Assembly (NCBI RefSeq): GCF_015244745.1
Contig: NZ_JABCQI010000007.1
Span: 62,001 to 126,000 of the forward strand
DNA length: 64,000 bases
Source: Gluconobacter cadivus
GTDB lineage: Bacteria; Pseudomonadota; Alphaproteobacteria; Acetobacterales; Acetobacteraceae
Direction: 5' to 3'
Positions within the stretch are counted from its first letter, which is position 1, and each line of letters starts with the position of its first letter. This document shows, in pieces, positions 52,281-61,555 of the stretch. The translations under genes were made by a program, and so were the position numbers. Below the pieces are notes generated by a model. The model ran no database searches, was not told the DNA's origin, and saw only the letters and a program-made list of their open reading frames with translations.

Positions 52281-52907
52281 TCAGGTTGTGGAGAGTGTTA
52301 CAGGACAGTGCCTGAATGGCGCAACAAACCGGTGAGAAAAATATTCAAGCCATACTTCCGCTGGAGACCTCAGACCATGCAGTGACAAAGCCACAACCAG
52401 AACGCCCACAAGAAGCACTACAACAGACCAATCAGGCTTTTTTTGTTTCGAGGATGTCTGTATTTCCCGATAGCGTGCAAACGTCAGCAACAGAACGCCC
52501 AGCATTCCCAAAGCGCCCCCCACACACACCTCGGCAACGGAATGGACATGCAACCAGACACGTGCAGCGCCAGCGAGCAGTGCAATCGCCAGAGCCCCCA
52601 CAAAACCCGCGATCGGCAGCCTGCCAAACAACACAATCATGCTGCCATAGACAAACGTCGTACCTGCTGTATGCCCGCTCGGGCTGTAAAGATTCTGGCC
52701 CGGAATCCGGCCGCATGCTTCAAACTCCAGTTTAAGCACCAGCATTCCGCCAAACACCACGATCACCAGAGCCAGCCATTGGAAAAATATTTTCCGCCGC
52801 GCCTGCACAATCAACAGAAGACCAGTCAGGGCCATCACCGGCCACAGGATATTTTCGTCTCCGAAGTCGCTAAAAAACCCGATAAAACTTATGAGGCCGT
52901 CAGGCAC
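52281..52907 (-). CDS. PAP2-family membrane phosphatase
   Basis: A 208-residue membrane protein with about six helices and the phosphatase motifs LYSPSGHTAGTTFV (PSGH) and AARVWLHVHSVAEVCVG (the R-x5-H of motif 3; its last acidic residue is Glu). PAP2 enzymes dephosphorylate lipid phosphates; within a polysaccharide operon the obvious substrate is undecaprenyl pyrophosphate released by the polymerase, recycling the carrier (inference). Start overlaps the stop of the upstream polymerase gene by 8 bp. Confidence 0.85.
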   Translation of the reverse strand: MPDGLISFIGFFSDFGDENILWPVMALTGLLLIVQARRKIFFQWLALVIVVFGGMLVLKLEFEACGRIPGQNLYSPSGHTAGTTFVYGSMIVLFGRLPIAGFVGALAIALLAGAARVWLHVHSVAEVCVGGALGMLGVLLLTFARYREIQTSSKQKKPDWSVVVLLVGVLVVALSLHGLRSPAEVWLEYFSHRFVAPFRHCPVTLSTT

Positions 52908-54303
52908 GCACCCGCTTTCCCGCTTTGGTCTGAAGGCGAATCAACGATGATACCAGCATGGCCAGCATCACATAAAAATCCATCGTTCCCAGAACTGGCC
53001 CTGAAATCAGGGTCGCCACCGTTCGCCCGAGCAGGGCAGTAAATGTTGCCTCGATCATCCATGCATCAAGCGATCGTTCACCCGCTGCCGCCTTGATCGT
53101 GCGATAGATTTTCAGAAACAGGCTTCCATTCCAGATCACCAGAATCAGAACACCTACAACGCCTATCGTAGCCAGAAAGCCCGGAAGAAGACTGGAGGAA
53201 CGGTCACTGCCCCAACCGGTCCCAAGGCCATAGGTGTCAAATGCAAGTTGGTACGAATCAGCGTCCTTCTGGGTCCGCTCCTCATAAGAAGCCGACTGTT
53301 TCTTGTCCTGAGTTTCCAGCATGACTACCGACGCCGCTTTTACAACATCAGGCGCAAAAGCCGTCAGAGCCAATGTCGTCACCCCCATGCACACTATTCC
53401 GCCTGCAATGAACATCATCAGACGTCGGAACAATCGCCTCTCACGACTTAATACGGCGTAAACGATCAACAGGACCAATCCAGCCAGCATGGCGACATAT
53501 CCCGTCGTCGACGTCGTCATCAGCAGACACAGGGTACTCATGAAAATCATTAACCGTGTCGCCCAGTTTCCATACCCTCTCAGAGTGGACCATACGGTTG
53601 AATAAAGCGTCCCTGTGAGAAATGTCGCACAGGATGAAGGTTCGGTGAAGGTTGCATTGATGCGCGGCACCGGGCCGCTCATCTGCCCATCGAGCACGGC
53701 CCAGCCTGGATTGGAGTAGAAAAGTTCTTTCGGAAACGGAATACTTCCAACCAGACGGTGCGCCATCTCCCAGAAACCGATCCCACACGCCAGAGCGGCT
53801 CCCAGGAGATAGGCATTGTAAAGCCGACGTGGATCAGCCTCACGCCGGGTCAGAAAAAAAACAGTCATGACAAACATGACAAGATCTAAAACCAGATAAC
53901 AATCCTGGGTCATGTTCCCGCGCGTGGGCGCAAGCGGAACACGGGCGGCTACGTCGTCCATTTTCTGGGGCCAAACTAGCACAACCCCTTCAAACAGACG
54001 GGGCAGCAGAATGGAACCAAGGAGCGCCCAGAAAAACGAGATAAAAAGCGGCACGCAAAATTTGAGGGTCGGTCCAACCGCGGGGAACTTGACCCCCAGC
54101 ATGAACTGAAGACCCATGAACGCAATGAAGAGCATGCCCGGAGCCATTGTCGGCTGCAGGCCAAGCCCTCCCATGACCAGAACCGCTGCCGCCTGAAAGA
54201 TTCCTCCTATGAGGGTCAATTCCAAGAGACGCTGCGGATCTTTCCTAAAGAAGAAAATGAAGCTGAGGGGCCAGAAAATCAGCCCCATCGCGGTCAGAGG
54301 CAT
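52900..54303 (-). CDS. O-antigen polymerase/ligase-like membrane protein (Wzy candidate)
   Basis: A 467-residue protein with about 10 to 12 helices and a large periplasmic loop, of the O-antigen ligase/polymerase style (WaaL/Wzy). Visible pieces are NATFTEPSSCATFLTG (the E-P-S in the large loop is common in these proteins), RLMIFMSTLCLLMTTSTTGYVAML (S-T-T-G-Y as in the Wzy/WaaL consensus), and TYGLGTGWGSDRSSSLLPG (the G-x-G-x-G-S motif). It probably polymerises the repeat unit. Its ATG 54303 sits 2 bp after the stop of the upstream glycosyltransferase. Confidence 0.82.
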   Translation of the reverse strand: MPLTAMGLIFWPLSFIFFFRKDPQRLLELTLIGGIFQAAAVLVMGGLGLQPTMAPGMLFIAFMGLQFMLGVKFPAVGPTLKFCVPLFISFFWALLGSILLPRLFEGVVLVWPQKMDDVAARVPLAPTRGNMTQDCYLVLDLVMFVMTVFFLTRREADPRRLYNAYLLGAALACGIGFWEMAHRLVGSIPFPKELFYSNPGWAVLDGQMSGPVPRINATFTEPSSCATFLTGTLYSTVWSTLRGYGNWATRLMIFMSTLCLLMTTSTTGYVAMLAGLVLLIVYAVLSRERRLFRRLMMFIAGGIVCMGVTTLALTAFAPDVVKAASVVMLETQDKKQSASYEERTQKDADSYQLAFDTYGLGTGWGSDRSSSLLPGFLATIGVVGVLILVIWNGSLFLKIYRTIKAAAGERSLDAWMIEATFTALLGRTVATLISGPVLGTMDFYVMLAMLVSSLIRLQTKAGKRVRA

Positions 54304-54304
54304 A

Positions 54305-55453
54305 TCAGACCCTGTCGTTCGGCCGGGATGGCATGAAGTCTCGCCATTGCTGTTCGACAAAGGATGTGAAGCGTGAGCGGAACAGCTCTTCCGAAAAACG
54401 GAGAGCGTTCTGATGACACAGTTCCGGGGTCATATCCTGTTCATGCTCTTCGAACTCCTGAACAGCTGCGACGATGCTTTCCGCGCTCTGGGTGTCAAAA
54501 AGAAGACCTGTCACGCCTGACTGGACGATATCGCAGGCTCCCCCGCGGCCATAAGCAATCACCGGCGTTCCTGCTGCCTGTGCCTCAACCAACGAAATAC
54601 CGAAATCTTCTTCGCCCGCATAGACGAAAGCCTTGGCGCCACCCAGCGTCGACTGGAGTTCGGCATCGGACACATGCCCCTTGATCGAGATATTCGGAGC
54701 GTCTCCGGCCTTTTCCCGAACAAGTTCCAGATCTGTACCACCGCCAATAACGATCAGTGTCTTATCAGGCATGTTCCTGAAGGCTTCGACCACCAGATCA
54801 ATCCGCTTGTAAGGCACCAGCCGCGACACCACGACGTAGTAGTCCTTTTTCACCTGTGCGACCGAAAAACGCTCCAGATTAACGGGAGGCGGAATAACCG
54901 CAGCCTCACGCCGCCATGTCTTTCGTATCCGCCGGGCGATATAATTGGAATTGGCGATAAACGCATCCACTCCGGCCGCGGCACGGACGTCCCAGTTCCT
55001 CAGGCGATGGAAAAGCCAGCGGATATAGAAGCCCCGCAAGCCACGATTCAATCCACTCTGGCGAAGATAGGTGTTCTGGAAATCCCACGCATACCGCATC
55101 GGCGAGTGCACATAAGACACATGCAACTGATCAGGGCCTGTAATGACGCCCTTTGCCACTGCGTGATGACTGGAGATGACGATATCGAATTCACTGAGAT
55201 CCCACTGCTCCACGGCAAGCGGCATCAGACCAAGATAATGCCTGAAAAGGCGACGTGCGAAGGGCAGTTTCTGAATGAATGACGTCTGGATTTTACGGCC
55301 ACCGAGCCGCGCCCGGTCTTTTGGAGACAAAAAATCCACCACGGCAAAGATTTTTGCATCCGGGTAACACTTAATTAATTGCTCAATGACAAGCTCGGAG
55401 CCGGCCCAGTTTTCAAGCCATTCATGTACGATCGCAACTCGGATGGATTCCAT
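54305..55453 (-). CDS. Glycosyltransferase family 4
   Basis: A 382-residue GT-B glycosyltransferase: N-terminal HEWLENWAGSELVIEQL (typical of WbaZ-like GT4), VSYVHSPMRYAWDFQ, VNLERFSVAQVKKDYYVVVSRLVPYKR, and the C-terminal nucleotide-sugar site FGISLVEAQAAGTPVIAYGRGG with the E-x7-E motif. Cytoplasmic, adds a sugar to the lipid-linked repeat. Its ATG overlaps the divergent small open frame at 55452. Head of the unit GT4, polymerase, PAP2, Sel1. Confidence 0.92.
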   Translation of the reverse strand: MESIRVAIVHEWLENWAGSELVIEQLIKCYPDAKIFAVVDFLSPKDRARLGGRKIQTSFIQKLPFARRLFRHYLGLMPLAVEQWDLSEFDIVISSHHAVAKGVITGPDQLHVSYVHSPMRYAWDFQNTYLRQSGLNRGLRGFYIRWLFHRLRNWDVRAAAGVDAFIANSNYIARRIRKTWRREAAVIPPPVNLERFSVAQVKKDYYVVVSRLVPYKRIDLVVEAFRNMPDKTLIVIGGGTDLELVREKAGDAPNISIKGHVSDAELQSTLGGAKAFVYAGEEDFGISLVEAQAAGTPVIAYGRGGACDIVQSGVTGLLFDTQSAESIVAAVQEFEEHEQDMTPELCHQNALRFSEELFRSRFTSFVEQQWRDFMPSRPNDRV

Positions 55454-55631
55454 GTCTCTTTTTTCTCATTCTGCTGCCATCGAACGCCAGTCAATGACAG
55501 GTGCCTGCACTCATTCAACGAAACCCGCTTCGGTGGAAGATACATCGCCCATCGCTGGCAGCGGAATTGGACTTGCGGCGTTTCTGGGAACATTCATCTG
55601 GATCGCTGGCGGTTACTGGCTCTTTTCCTGA
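55452..55631 (+). CDS. Possible small membrane protein
   Basis: A 59-codon open frame ending GLAAFLGTFIWIAGGYWLFS, a convincing single transmembrane helix at its C-terminus after a polar Ser/Thr-rich head. Its ATG overlaps the ATG of the divergent GT4 gene within CATG. The hydrophobic end argues it is more than chance, but it has no homologue I recognise and the ribosome site (GGATGGA) is modest. Confidence 0.3.
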   Translation: MSLFSHSAAIERQSMTGACTHSTKPASVEDTSPIAGSGIGLAAFLGTFIWIAGGYWLFS

Positions 55632-55682
55632 GCTGTTGCCACTTGAGAGTAACAACCCAGTAAGAGCCTGCGACGCCCGGCA

Positions 55683-56273
55683 TCAGAAATGCCGTTCATA
55701 GACCTTGATGACATCCCCCGGCTTTACGAAATTCTGAGGATAAAGCAGTCCGGCGACCGTATAATTTCCCTCTTGGCGGATTGTGTAGGCATATCGCTCC
55801 CACGACCGGTAAGTGAACCCACCAGCCGCAGCGACAGCGGAAAGCATCGTCATGCCCGGCTGATACGCATATTGCCCCGGATGTTCGACTTCGCCGATTA
55901 TTGAAATCAAACGGTAGGCCGTAACCTGAACCGCAATCTTCGCATCCCGGAGAATGGCTTTCTGTCGCAGAGCCGCTGTAACCTGTTGGCCAAGCTGTTC
56001 TGTCGTCAGACCCGACGCGTGAACGTTCCCGAGCAACGGGATATCAATATTGCCTGCACTGTCGATTCGAAAATCAGAGGTCAGCTGATCCTGCCCGTAG
56101 GTTATCAGACGCACCTCGTCATCGGTTCCAAGACGATACTGCACTGGGTCGTAGACAGGAACCGGCGACAGACCGGCACCCGGGCTACAGGCCGCCAGAG
56201 CAATGCCCGATATGGGAAAAAGGATATATTTCCGCACACTCTGTAACAGCGACATTCGGGAGATTTCTGTCAT
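55683..56273 (-). CDS. Polysaccharide export lipoprotein, short Wza/GumB (OPX) type
   Basis: A 196-residue lipoprotein: signal ending GIALAACSP (lipobox, Cys near 29), then a Poly_export domain starting YRLGTDDEVRLITYGQDQL with IDSAGNIDIPLLGNV, and an SLBB-type segment (ISIIGEVEHPGQYAYQPGMTMLSAV...AGGF). It ends VIKVYERHF directly after the SLBB domain, with no C-terminal outer-membrane helix, as in GumB and other short OPX proteins. It is 13 bp after the outer-membrane barrel gene. Expected to form the periplasmic part of the export channel with the barrel and the Wzc-like protein. Confidence 0.92.
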   Translation of the reverse strand: MTEISRMSLLQSVRKYILFPISGIALAACSPGAGLSPVPVYDPVQYRLGTDDEVRLITYGQDQLTSDFRIDSAGNIDIPLLGNVHASGLTTEQLGQQVTAALRQKAILRDAKIAVQVTAYRLISIIGEVEHPGQYAYQPGMTMLSAVAAAGGFTYRSWERYAYTIRQEGNYTVAGLLYPQNFVKPGDVIKVYERHF

Positions 56274-56286
56274 GATGAGAACTTTA

Positions 56287-57627
56287 TCATAATTGATATT
56301 TCACACTTATCATAGCCATATCGATGCTGTATCGGCTGCTCCCCGAAGCATTCGTATTTCGATAGACGTTAGAAGCCTCAAGAGAAAAATGCTGGTCCAA
56401 TGCCCAGTCCACGCCAACGCTGAAGTTGGCATTCAACTGGGACGTCATCGTCTGATACAACGGGGTATTGTTGAAGATAGCCGGGCTCTGTCCAGCTCCG
56501 CCCTGTTGAATCTGGAAGCCGGCGTGCAGGACGACATTACGGGAATAGACCTGACGGATATCAAGAGCAGCGGTCGTATAAACAAAACCGATCACGCTTT
56601 CAAAAGCACTATCAGAAATCCCACGTGATACGGTCAGAGACACTCGCGTCATGCGTGTAGGGGTCCATGTCCCACGCAGCTCTGCATAAAACGTATTAAG
56701 GGTTTTATAGGCTGAGACATTATAGAATCGATTCTGATACCCCCCCAAAACACGAATACTGAAAGGACCCGGTATTTCATAATCATAGCCGAGCAGAGCC
56801 GAAAAGCCGTTGGAATCTCGTGAAGGAAGATGAAACCGGTTATTGGAGTACCGGATCTCAACACCCTGCCCGATCAGCAACAGATCGCTGCCTTCCGCAA
56901 GGCTGTAGCGCACCCCAACGCCTTCAGAGAAAAGGAGCCGGTCACGATAGGACTGATGCAGATAGATGTTATCGCCTGGAAGGTCTGTGAAAAGGAAACG
57001 CTTCAGATCGAAGTTCGGAATGATCGACAATCTTCCGCGCGTCTCGATCCTATCATCCAGACTGAGATCTTCCGTAAAATAAGGAATGGGCTGATTGACC
57101 TCAGCAGCCCCCAGATCAGATGGCATCTGGGTCATCTTCTCATGATCAAACCGATAAGAGAGGCGATGGCGGCCGATCTTTTCATATCCGCGCAGAAAGG
57201 CCGTCCAGTTCGTCTGGTTCTGTAATTTTCGCTCCGGATAATACTGCTGGCTAACGGTAGCCCCGATATCAAGCAGTCTTCGATTTTGGGTCAGAAGTCC
57301 TTCAAGATTGGCGTTGGTTACACTGGCCACACTTGGAACCCCGCCCATCATCTGGTCGGCATTATTGGTATAGCCCCATCCTTCGGACGCCCCTCCACTG
57401 ATCGCCCAAGGCCCATATTGCAGACCCTGTGATCCATAGCGACGATCCGTATCAGACTGAAACGCATCGACAGAAAGGCCGTCTTCGGCGCTTCCCAGCG
57501 CAGAGAGATTCTGTGTCACGACCTGCGCATGCGCCGCCCCACTCAGAAACAGGGAGAGCTGCGAGGCGATCCCGATCTCAAGCGCAAAAAACAGACGCAA
57601 ACCAGTTTTTTCACGACACACGAACAT
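56287..57627 (-). CDS. Outer-membrane beta-barrel protein of exopolysaccharide export (VpsM-like)
   Basis: A 446-residue exported protein with signal ending SGAAHAQ. After a 60-residue linker it is a barrel of amphipathic strands (RHRLSYRFDHEKM, RGRLSIIPNFDLKRFLF, DLLLIGQGVEIRYSNN, FSIRVLGGYQNRFYN, RMTRVSLTVSRGISDS) closing with IDMAMISVKYQL, as in the outer-membrane beta-barrel family found beside GumB/Wza genes (VpsM, HfsF-type neighbours). First gene of the barrel-OPX pair and divergent from the priming transferase. Probable outer-membrane pore for the polymer, see the finding on split export. Confidence 0.85.
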   Translation of the reverse strand: MFVCREKTGLRLFFALEIGIASQLSLFLSGAAHAQVVTQNLSALGSAEDGLSVDAFQSDTDRRYGSQGLQYGPWAISGGASEGWGYTNNADQMMGGVPSVASVTNANLEGLLTQNRRLLDIGATVSQQYYPERKLQNQTNWTAFLRGYEKIGRHRLSYRFDHEKMTQMPSDLGAAEVNQPIPYFTEDLSLDDRIETRGRLSIIPNFDLKRFLFTDLPGDNIYLHQSYRDRLLFSEGVGVRYSLAEGSDLLLIGQGVEIRYSNNRFHLPSRDSNGFSALLGYDYEIPGPFSIRVLGGYQNRFYNVSAYKTLNTFYAELRGTWTPTRMTRVSLTVSRGISDSAFESVIGFVYTTAALDIRQVYSRNVVLHAGFQIQQGGAGQSPAIFNNTPLYQTMTSQLNANFSVGVDWALDQHFSLEASNVYRNTNASGSSRYSIDMAMISVKYQL

Positions 57628-57722
57628 AGGACCTCTTCTAACAGAAAAAGATCCACCCAGAAATGCTTCGATTGCAGCAATAGCGACAGATATGAGACAT
57701 ATACGCTATGACGATTTATTAA

Positions 57723-57750
57723 TTGTCAATATTGTAGACGTACATATATT
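57723..57750 (+). promoter_or_regulatory. Candidate promoter of the exopolysaccharide operon
   Basis: In the AT-rich 246-bp gap between the divergent barrel and priming-transferase genes, TTGTCA (57723-57728) and TATATT (57745-57750) are 16 bp apart. Plausible sigma-70-type promoter for the plus-strand operon. Confidence 0.4.
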
Positions 57751-57873
57751 TTTGTGTCTATAAAAAGTCTTAATTACCGAGAGATCGTTATTTTTGTACC
57801 CGTTCGCCCGGAGACTAATTGGGGAACAACGCTGCTATCGCATCCGGTAGCATCTTTGAAATGCAGAGAGCCG

Positions 57874-59361
57874 ATGAGCCTATTTCCTTCTTCTTTCCCC
57901 CAAGACGCTCTCGAAATTTTTCCAGACAGGGAAGCCTTAACTGCGCCCGACGGCGTGCGCTCCCGATTAACATCTGATCGCTCATCAAGGATTTTTTTCG
58001 TCTTTCTTGTAAGTGACGTGATCGCTTTATGCTTTTCGGTATTGTTTGGCAGCTGGGTCGCCTCAGTCCTGCACAACATGTCCTCTGGAGACCCAGCTTT
58101 TCTGGATGCCCGTATCAACGCGGTGCACACGATGGGCTCTCTTATGCCCATCTGCCTCGGCGTTCTCCTTTATATGTTTGCGAGCGGAGAATACCGCATC
58201 CGGTTTCCGTTCTGGAGTGAGTTCGGGCGCCTGATCACAGCCGCTTTCTGTGCCTTGCTGGCGACAGGTTTCTGGGCTTTCGCCTTTCAGATTTCCGGAC
58301 CACGCTCTGCGCTTCTGCTGCCCTGGATTATCTTTCCCTTCTTTGGCGAATTCATGCGGCAGTGCGCCAGGCGCATTCTCCACGCGCTGCGGTTATGGCA
58401 AATTCCTACGGTCCTGATCGGAAACGAGACCGAAACTGCTCAGGTACGTCATGTTCTGGCCAGCGAAACGCTCTCCAGCTACGAAATCATCGGATCCCTG
58501 AGCCCCGAAGCCGCAATAGGGTCTCTGCTGGCTTCTGAAAATGCGAATGCATCTTCGAGGTTTCAGTTTCTCCTCTGCCTCGACCCGACCGACACGTATT
58601 CACGCGATATCATCGAGTGGCTGACGCGTCGGCGTGTTCCTTTTGCGCTGATCCCGCAGATTTCCGGGATGCCCACGCATGGCCTGACACAATCGTCCTA
58701 TTTCAGCCACGACACCATTATTCTGTCCTACAAGAGCAATCTGGAAAATCCGCTTCAGCGCAGGCTCAAATTCACCTTTGATTTTCTCGCCGCCCTGCTT
58801 CTCTTCATTCTGGTCCTGCCCGTTTATGTGATCCTCTATGTCCTGATTGCTCTGGAGGGTGGTCAGCCAATCTATGGTCATCGACGGATTGGCCAGAACG
58901 GGCGTGAGTTCAAGTGCTTGAAATTCCGCTCAATGGCGAAGAATTCCGATGAACTGCTGAAGCAGCTTCTGGAAACCGATCCTCTTGCCGCGGCCGAATG
59001 GCAGGAAACCCAGAAACTTCGCAATGATCCCAGAATCACCCCTGTTGGTCACTTCATCAGGAAAACGAGCCTTGATGAACTGCCGCAGCTCCTCAACGTA
59101 TTACGCGGCGATATGAGCCTGGTCGGGCCACGACCCATCGTTCAGGCAGAAGTCCGTCATTACGGCGAGAATTTCGATTATTACCAAGCCATCCGTCCTG
59201 GAATTACCGGGCTGTGGCAGGTCAGTGGCAGAAGCGATACCGGCTATGCGGAACGCGTCCAGCTGGATCGATGGTATGTGCGTAACTGGACTTTGTGGCA
59301 CGATATCGCAATTCTTGCGAAAACCCTACCCGCCGTTTTCCTGAGACGCGGCGCACGGTGA
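57874..59361 (+). CDS. Undecaprenyl-phosphate glycosyl-1-phosphate transferase (GumD/AceA-type initiating enzyme)
   Basis: A 495-residue priming enzyme that loads the first sugar phosphate (glucose-1-P by analogy with GumD/AceA) onto undecaprenyl phosphate. There is an N-terminal block of four to five helices, a CoA-binding-like middle domain, then the sugar transferase domain after a helix near [20 protein letters not shown], with [40 protein letters not shown] and [12 protein letters not shown], and [13 protein letters not shown]. Full length for GumD. I start at ATG 57874 ([10 protein letters not shown]); the frame is open to 57754. First gene of the plus-strand operon. Confidence 0.92.
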   Translation: MSLFPSSFPQDALEIFPDREALTAPDGVRSRLTSDRSSRIFFVFLVSDVIALCFSVLFGSWVASVLHNMSSGDPAFLDARINAVHTMGSLMPICLGVLLYMFASGEYRIRFPFWSEFGRLITAAFCALLATGFWAFAFQISGPRSALLLPWIIFPFFGEFMRQCARRILHALRLWQIPTVLIGNETETAQVRHVLASETLSSYEIIGSLSPEAAIGSLLASENANASSRFQFLLCLDPTDTYSRDIIEWLTRRRVPFALIPQISGMPTHGLTQSSYFSHDTIILSYKSNLENPLQRRLKFTFDFLAALLLFILVLPVYVILYVLIALEGGQPIYGHRRIGQNGREFKCLKFRSMAKNSDELLKQLLETDPLAAAEWQETQKLRNDPRITPVGHFIRKTSLDELPQLLNVLRGDMSLVGPRPIVQAEVRHYGENFDYYQAIRPGITGLWQVSGRSDTGYAERVQLDRWYVRNWTLWHDIAILAKTLPAVFLRRGAR

Positions 59362-59377
59362 GCAGGACACATCACTC

Positions 59378-61555
59378 ATGAGCCAGATTTCCGGTGCAAT
59401 GCCCCCACAACAGTATTCCCCGATGGACATTGGTCCTGCCCCCGAGCAGGAATTCGCCGGTTTCGGTAGAATTTTCTCCATCCTTCGCCAACACAAACTT
59501 CTAATGTGTTCCGTTGCGGGTGGCACTTTCCTTCTGGGAGCAGCCGCCATTGCGACACTGAAGCCCTATTACGAATCTATCGCCGAAATTGCGATCGGTG
59601 CACGGGGCATGATTTCCCCATCGGAACTCAGTCCTTATGCAGACCGTGCGCTGGATCTGGTCGCTCTTAATACCCAGATTGATATCCTCAAAAGCCCAAC
59701 CATTGCCCTAATGGTGACGCAGCGTTTGCACCTCGCGGACACTCCTGAATACGTCAAGGCTTTGAATCCTTCTTTTGTGTCACAACTCAAGAAAAAACTT
59801 GGCCTTCAAAAAGCCTCCCCTCCTCTGACGCCGCAGCAACGTAACGAGGTGGTTTCCGGTCTGCTCATGGGGAAAGTTCACATCAGCAATGATGGGCGCT
59901 CCGCGATCATAGGAATTACTGCACGATCTGCAGGTCCTGATCTGGCGCCCGCCATCGCCAATGGCTACGTCAAAGCCTATCTCGATTTCGAGCAACAGGC
60001 CAAGATTCAGGCCGCACGGAACGCGAGCCTCCTTTTGGAGGAACAGATCGCTCCCCTCCGCCAAAGATCAATCCAAGCCGAACAGGAACTCTCGCGGTAC
60101 AGGCAGGAGCATAATCTCTACCTGTTGGGCGATGATTCGGGCGGCGATTCTGGTCGGACGGCCCGTATTGCACTGCCTGCCACACCCAATGACCTTCATC
60201 TGACACAGATGAATCATGAACTCGGCGAAGCAGAAGCAGATCTGGCGAGCAAACAGGCTATTTATCACGAGGCTGCTTCTAGCGGTAACGTTGGAACCAT
60301 TACTGCCATCACCGCCTCCCCCCTGATTCAAGGCCTCAGACTTCAGCAGACCCAGATCAACGCCCGTATTTCGACACTCGCATCCACGGCACTGGAACAG
60401 AACCCGGAGCTGGTCGCAGCCCGCGCCCAGGCCGCACGCATCGATGCCCAGATTGCGGCAGAGAGCCAGAAACTTCTTCAGAATTTGCGTTACGAAGCGG
60501 ACGCTGCCCAGCAGCGGGTCAATGCTTTAAAAGAGCGCACTAACGCCCTGCAGGCGAATGTCACGGAGGAAGAACACGCAGACATCCGGCTTCGCCAGCT
60601 TGTGGGGGAAGCAACTGCGGCACAAACCCTGTATCGTGACTACCTCTCACGCCTTGGTCAGGTCTCCGCAGAAACCACCATTCAGCAAGCAGAGGCGCGC
60701 CTGATTACACCGGCAAACCAGCCTCTGGGGCCGGCGGGACCGCCCAAAAAGCAGTATGGGATATTGTTGTTCCTGGTTTCTCTGGGGCTGGGCGCTGGTG
60801 CGGCCCTTCTGCGTGACCGCTCCCGCAGTAGTCTGCGGACGCTCGCCGAACTGGAGCAGCAGACACGGCTGTTCGGGCTCGGCGCACTCCCGCGTTTCAG
60901 AGGCTCGCTTCGTGAACAACTGACATCCGGGGACTCCCTGTATGGCCGGATGCTCAACTCCATGCGGGCCATCCTGACCTTCGGCAATCCCTCGATCCGT
61001 ACGAAGATCACGGTCATCACCTCTGCGGAGAGCGGCGAAGGAAAGACCACGCTCGCCATTTCGCTGGCTGCCAGCATCGGGGCACTCGGCAAACGCGCTC
61101 TTCTGATCGACTGTGATGCCCATCGGCCCAGCGTCCTGCGGGCGCTCGACCTCAGAGCACACGAAGAAGGTTTCATCCATGATGCCCTCCCGGGGCTGGA
61201 TATTTTCGTCGCCAGCCAGACAGGCGAACCCGGCGTCCTGAATTTCGGCGCCCTCGGAGAATTTCTGGAGAAGCATCGCGGCGAATACGATCAGATCATT
61301 ATCGATACGCCACCCATTCTGAGCTTTCCCGAAGCGGGCGTTCTGGCGTCCTTTGCCGAAGGTGTCATCATCGCCGTCAAATGGCATCAGACATCCGCAA
61401 GTGCCGTGATCGAAACGCAGAGAATTTTGCGGACACATCACGCAAACTGTCTGGGCGCGGTCCTGACCTTTGTCGATATCGAAAACCTGCGACCGGAAGA
61501 AAGCCTTCGTATGGGTGATTATTCACACTATCGCAAACTTGTTTCTTCTTCGTAA
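59378..61555 (+). CDS. Polysaccharide co-polymerase with BY-kinase domain (Wzc/GumC-ExoP type)
   Basis: A 725-residue inner-membrane protein controlling chain length and export. Wzz-type N-domain with TM1 (VAGGTFLLGAAAIATL, near 46-61), long periplasmic coiled coils, a GNVR-like stretch, PANQPLGPAGPPKKQYG and TM2 (LLFLVSLGLGAGAALL), then a cytoplasmic CpsD/BY-kinase domain with Walker A SAESGEGKTTLAIS (near 547-560), Walker A' LIDCDAHRPS and Walker B IIIDTPP. The C-terminal tail has only two Tyr (DYSHYRKL), fewer than E. coli Wzc, so autophosphorylation capacity is limited. The stop TAA shares one base with the next ATG. Confidence 0.92.
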   Translation: MSQISGAMPPQQYSPMDIGPAPEQEFAGFGRIFSILRQHKLLMCSVAGGTFLLGAAAIATLKPYYESIAEIAIGARGMISPSELSPYADRALDLVALNTQIDILKSPTIALMVTQRLHLADTPEYVKALNPSFVSQLKKKLGLQKASPPLTPQQRNEVVSGLLMGKVHISNDGRSAIIGITARSAGPDLAPAIANGYVKAYLDFEQQAKIQAARNASLLLEEQIAPLRQRSIQAEQELSRYRQEHNLYLLGDDSGGDSGRTARIALPATPNDLHLTQMNHELGEAEADLASKQAIYHEAASSGNVGTITAITASPLIQGLRLQQTQINARISTLASTALEQNPELVAARAQAARIDAQIAAESQKLLQNLRYEADAAQQRVNALKERTNALQANVTEEEHADIRLRQLVGEATAAQTLYRDYLSRLGQVSAETTIQQAEARLITPANQPLGPAGPPKKQYGILLFLVSLGLGAGAALLRDRSRSSLRTLAELEQQTRLFGLGALPRFRGSLREQLTSGDSLYGRMLNSMRAILTFGNPSIRTKITVITSAESGEGKTTLAISLAASIGALGKRALLIDCDAHRPSVLRALDLRAHEEGFIHDALPGLDIFVASQTGEPGVLNFGALGEFLEKHRGEYDQIIIDTPPILSFPEAGVLASFAEGVIIAVKWHQTSASAVIETQRILRTHHANCLGAVLTFVDIENLRPEESLRMGDYSHYRKLVSSS

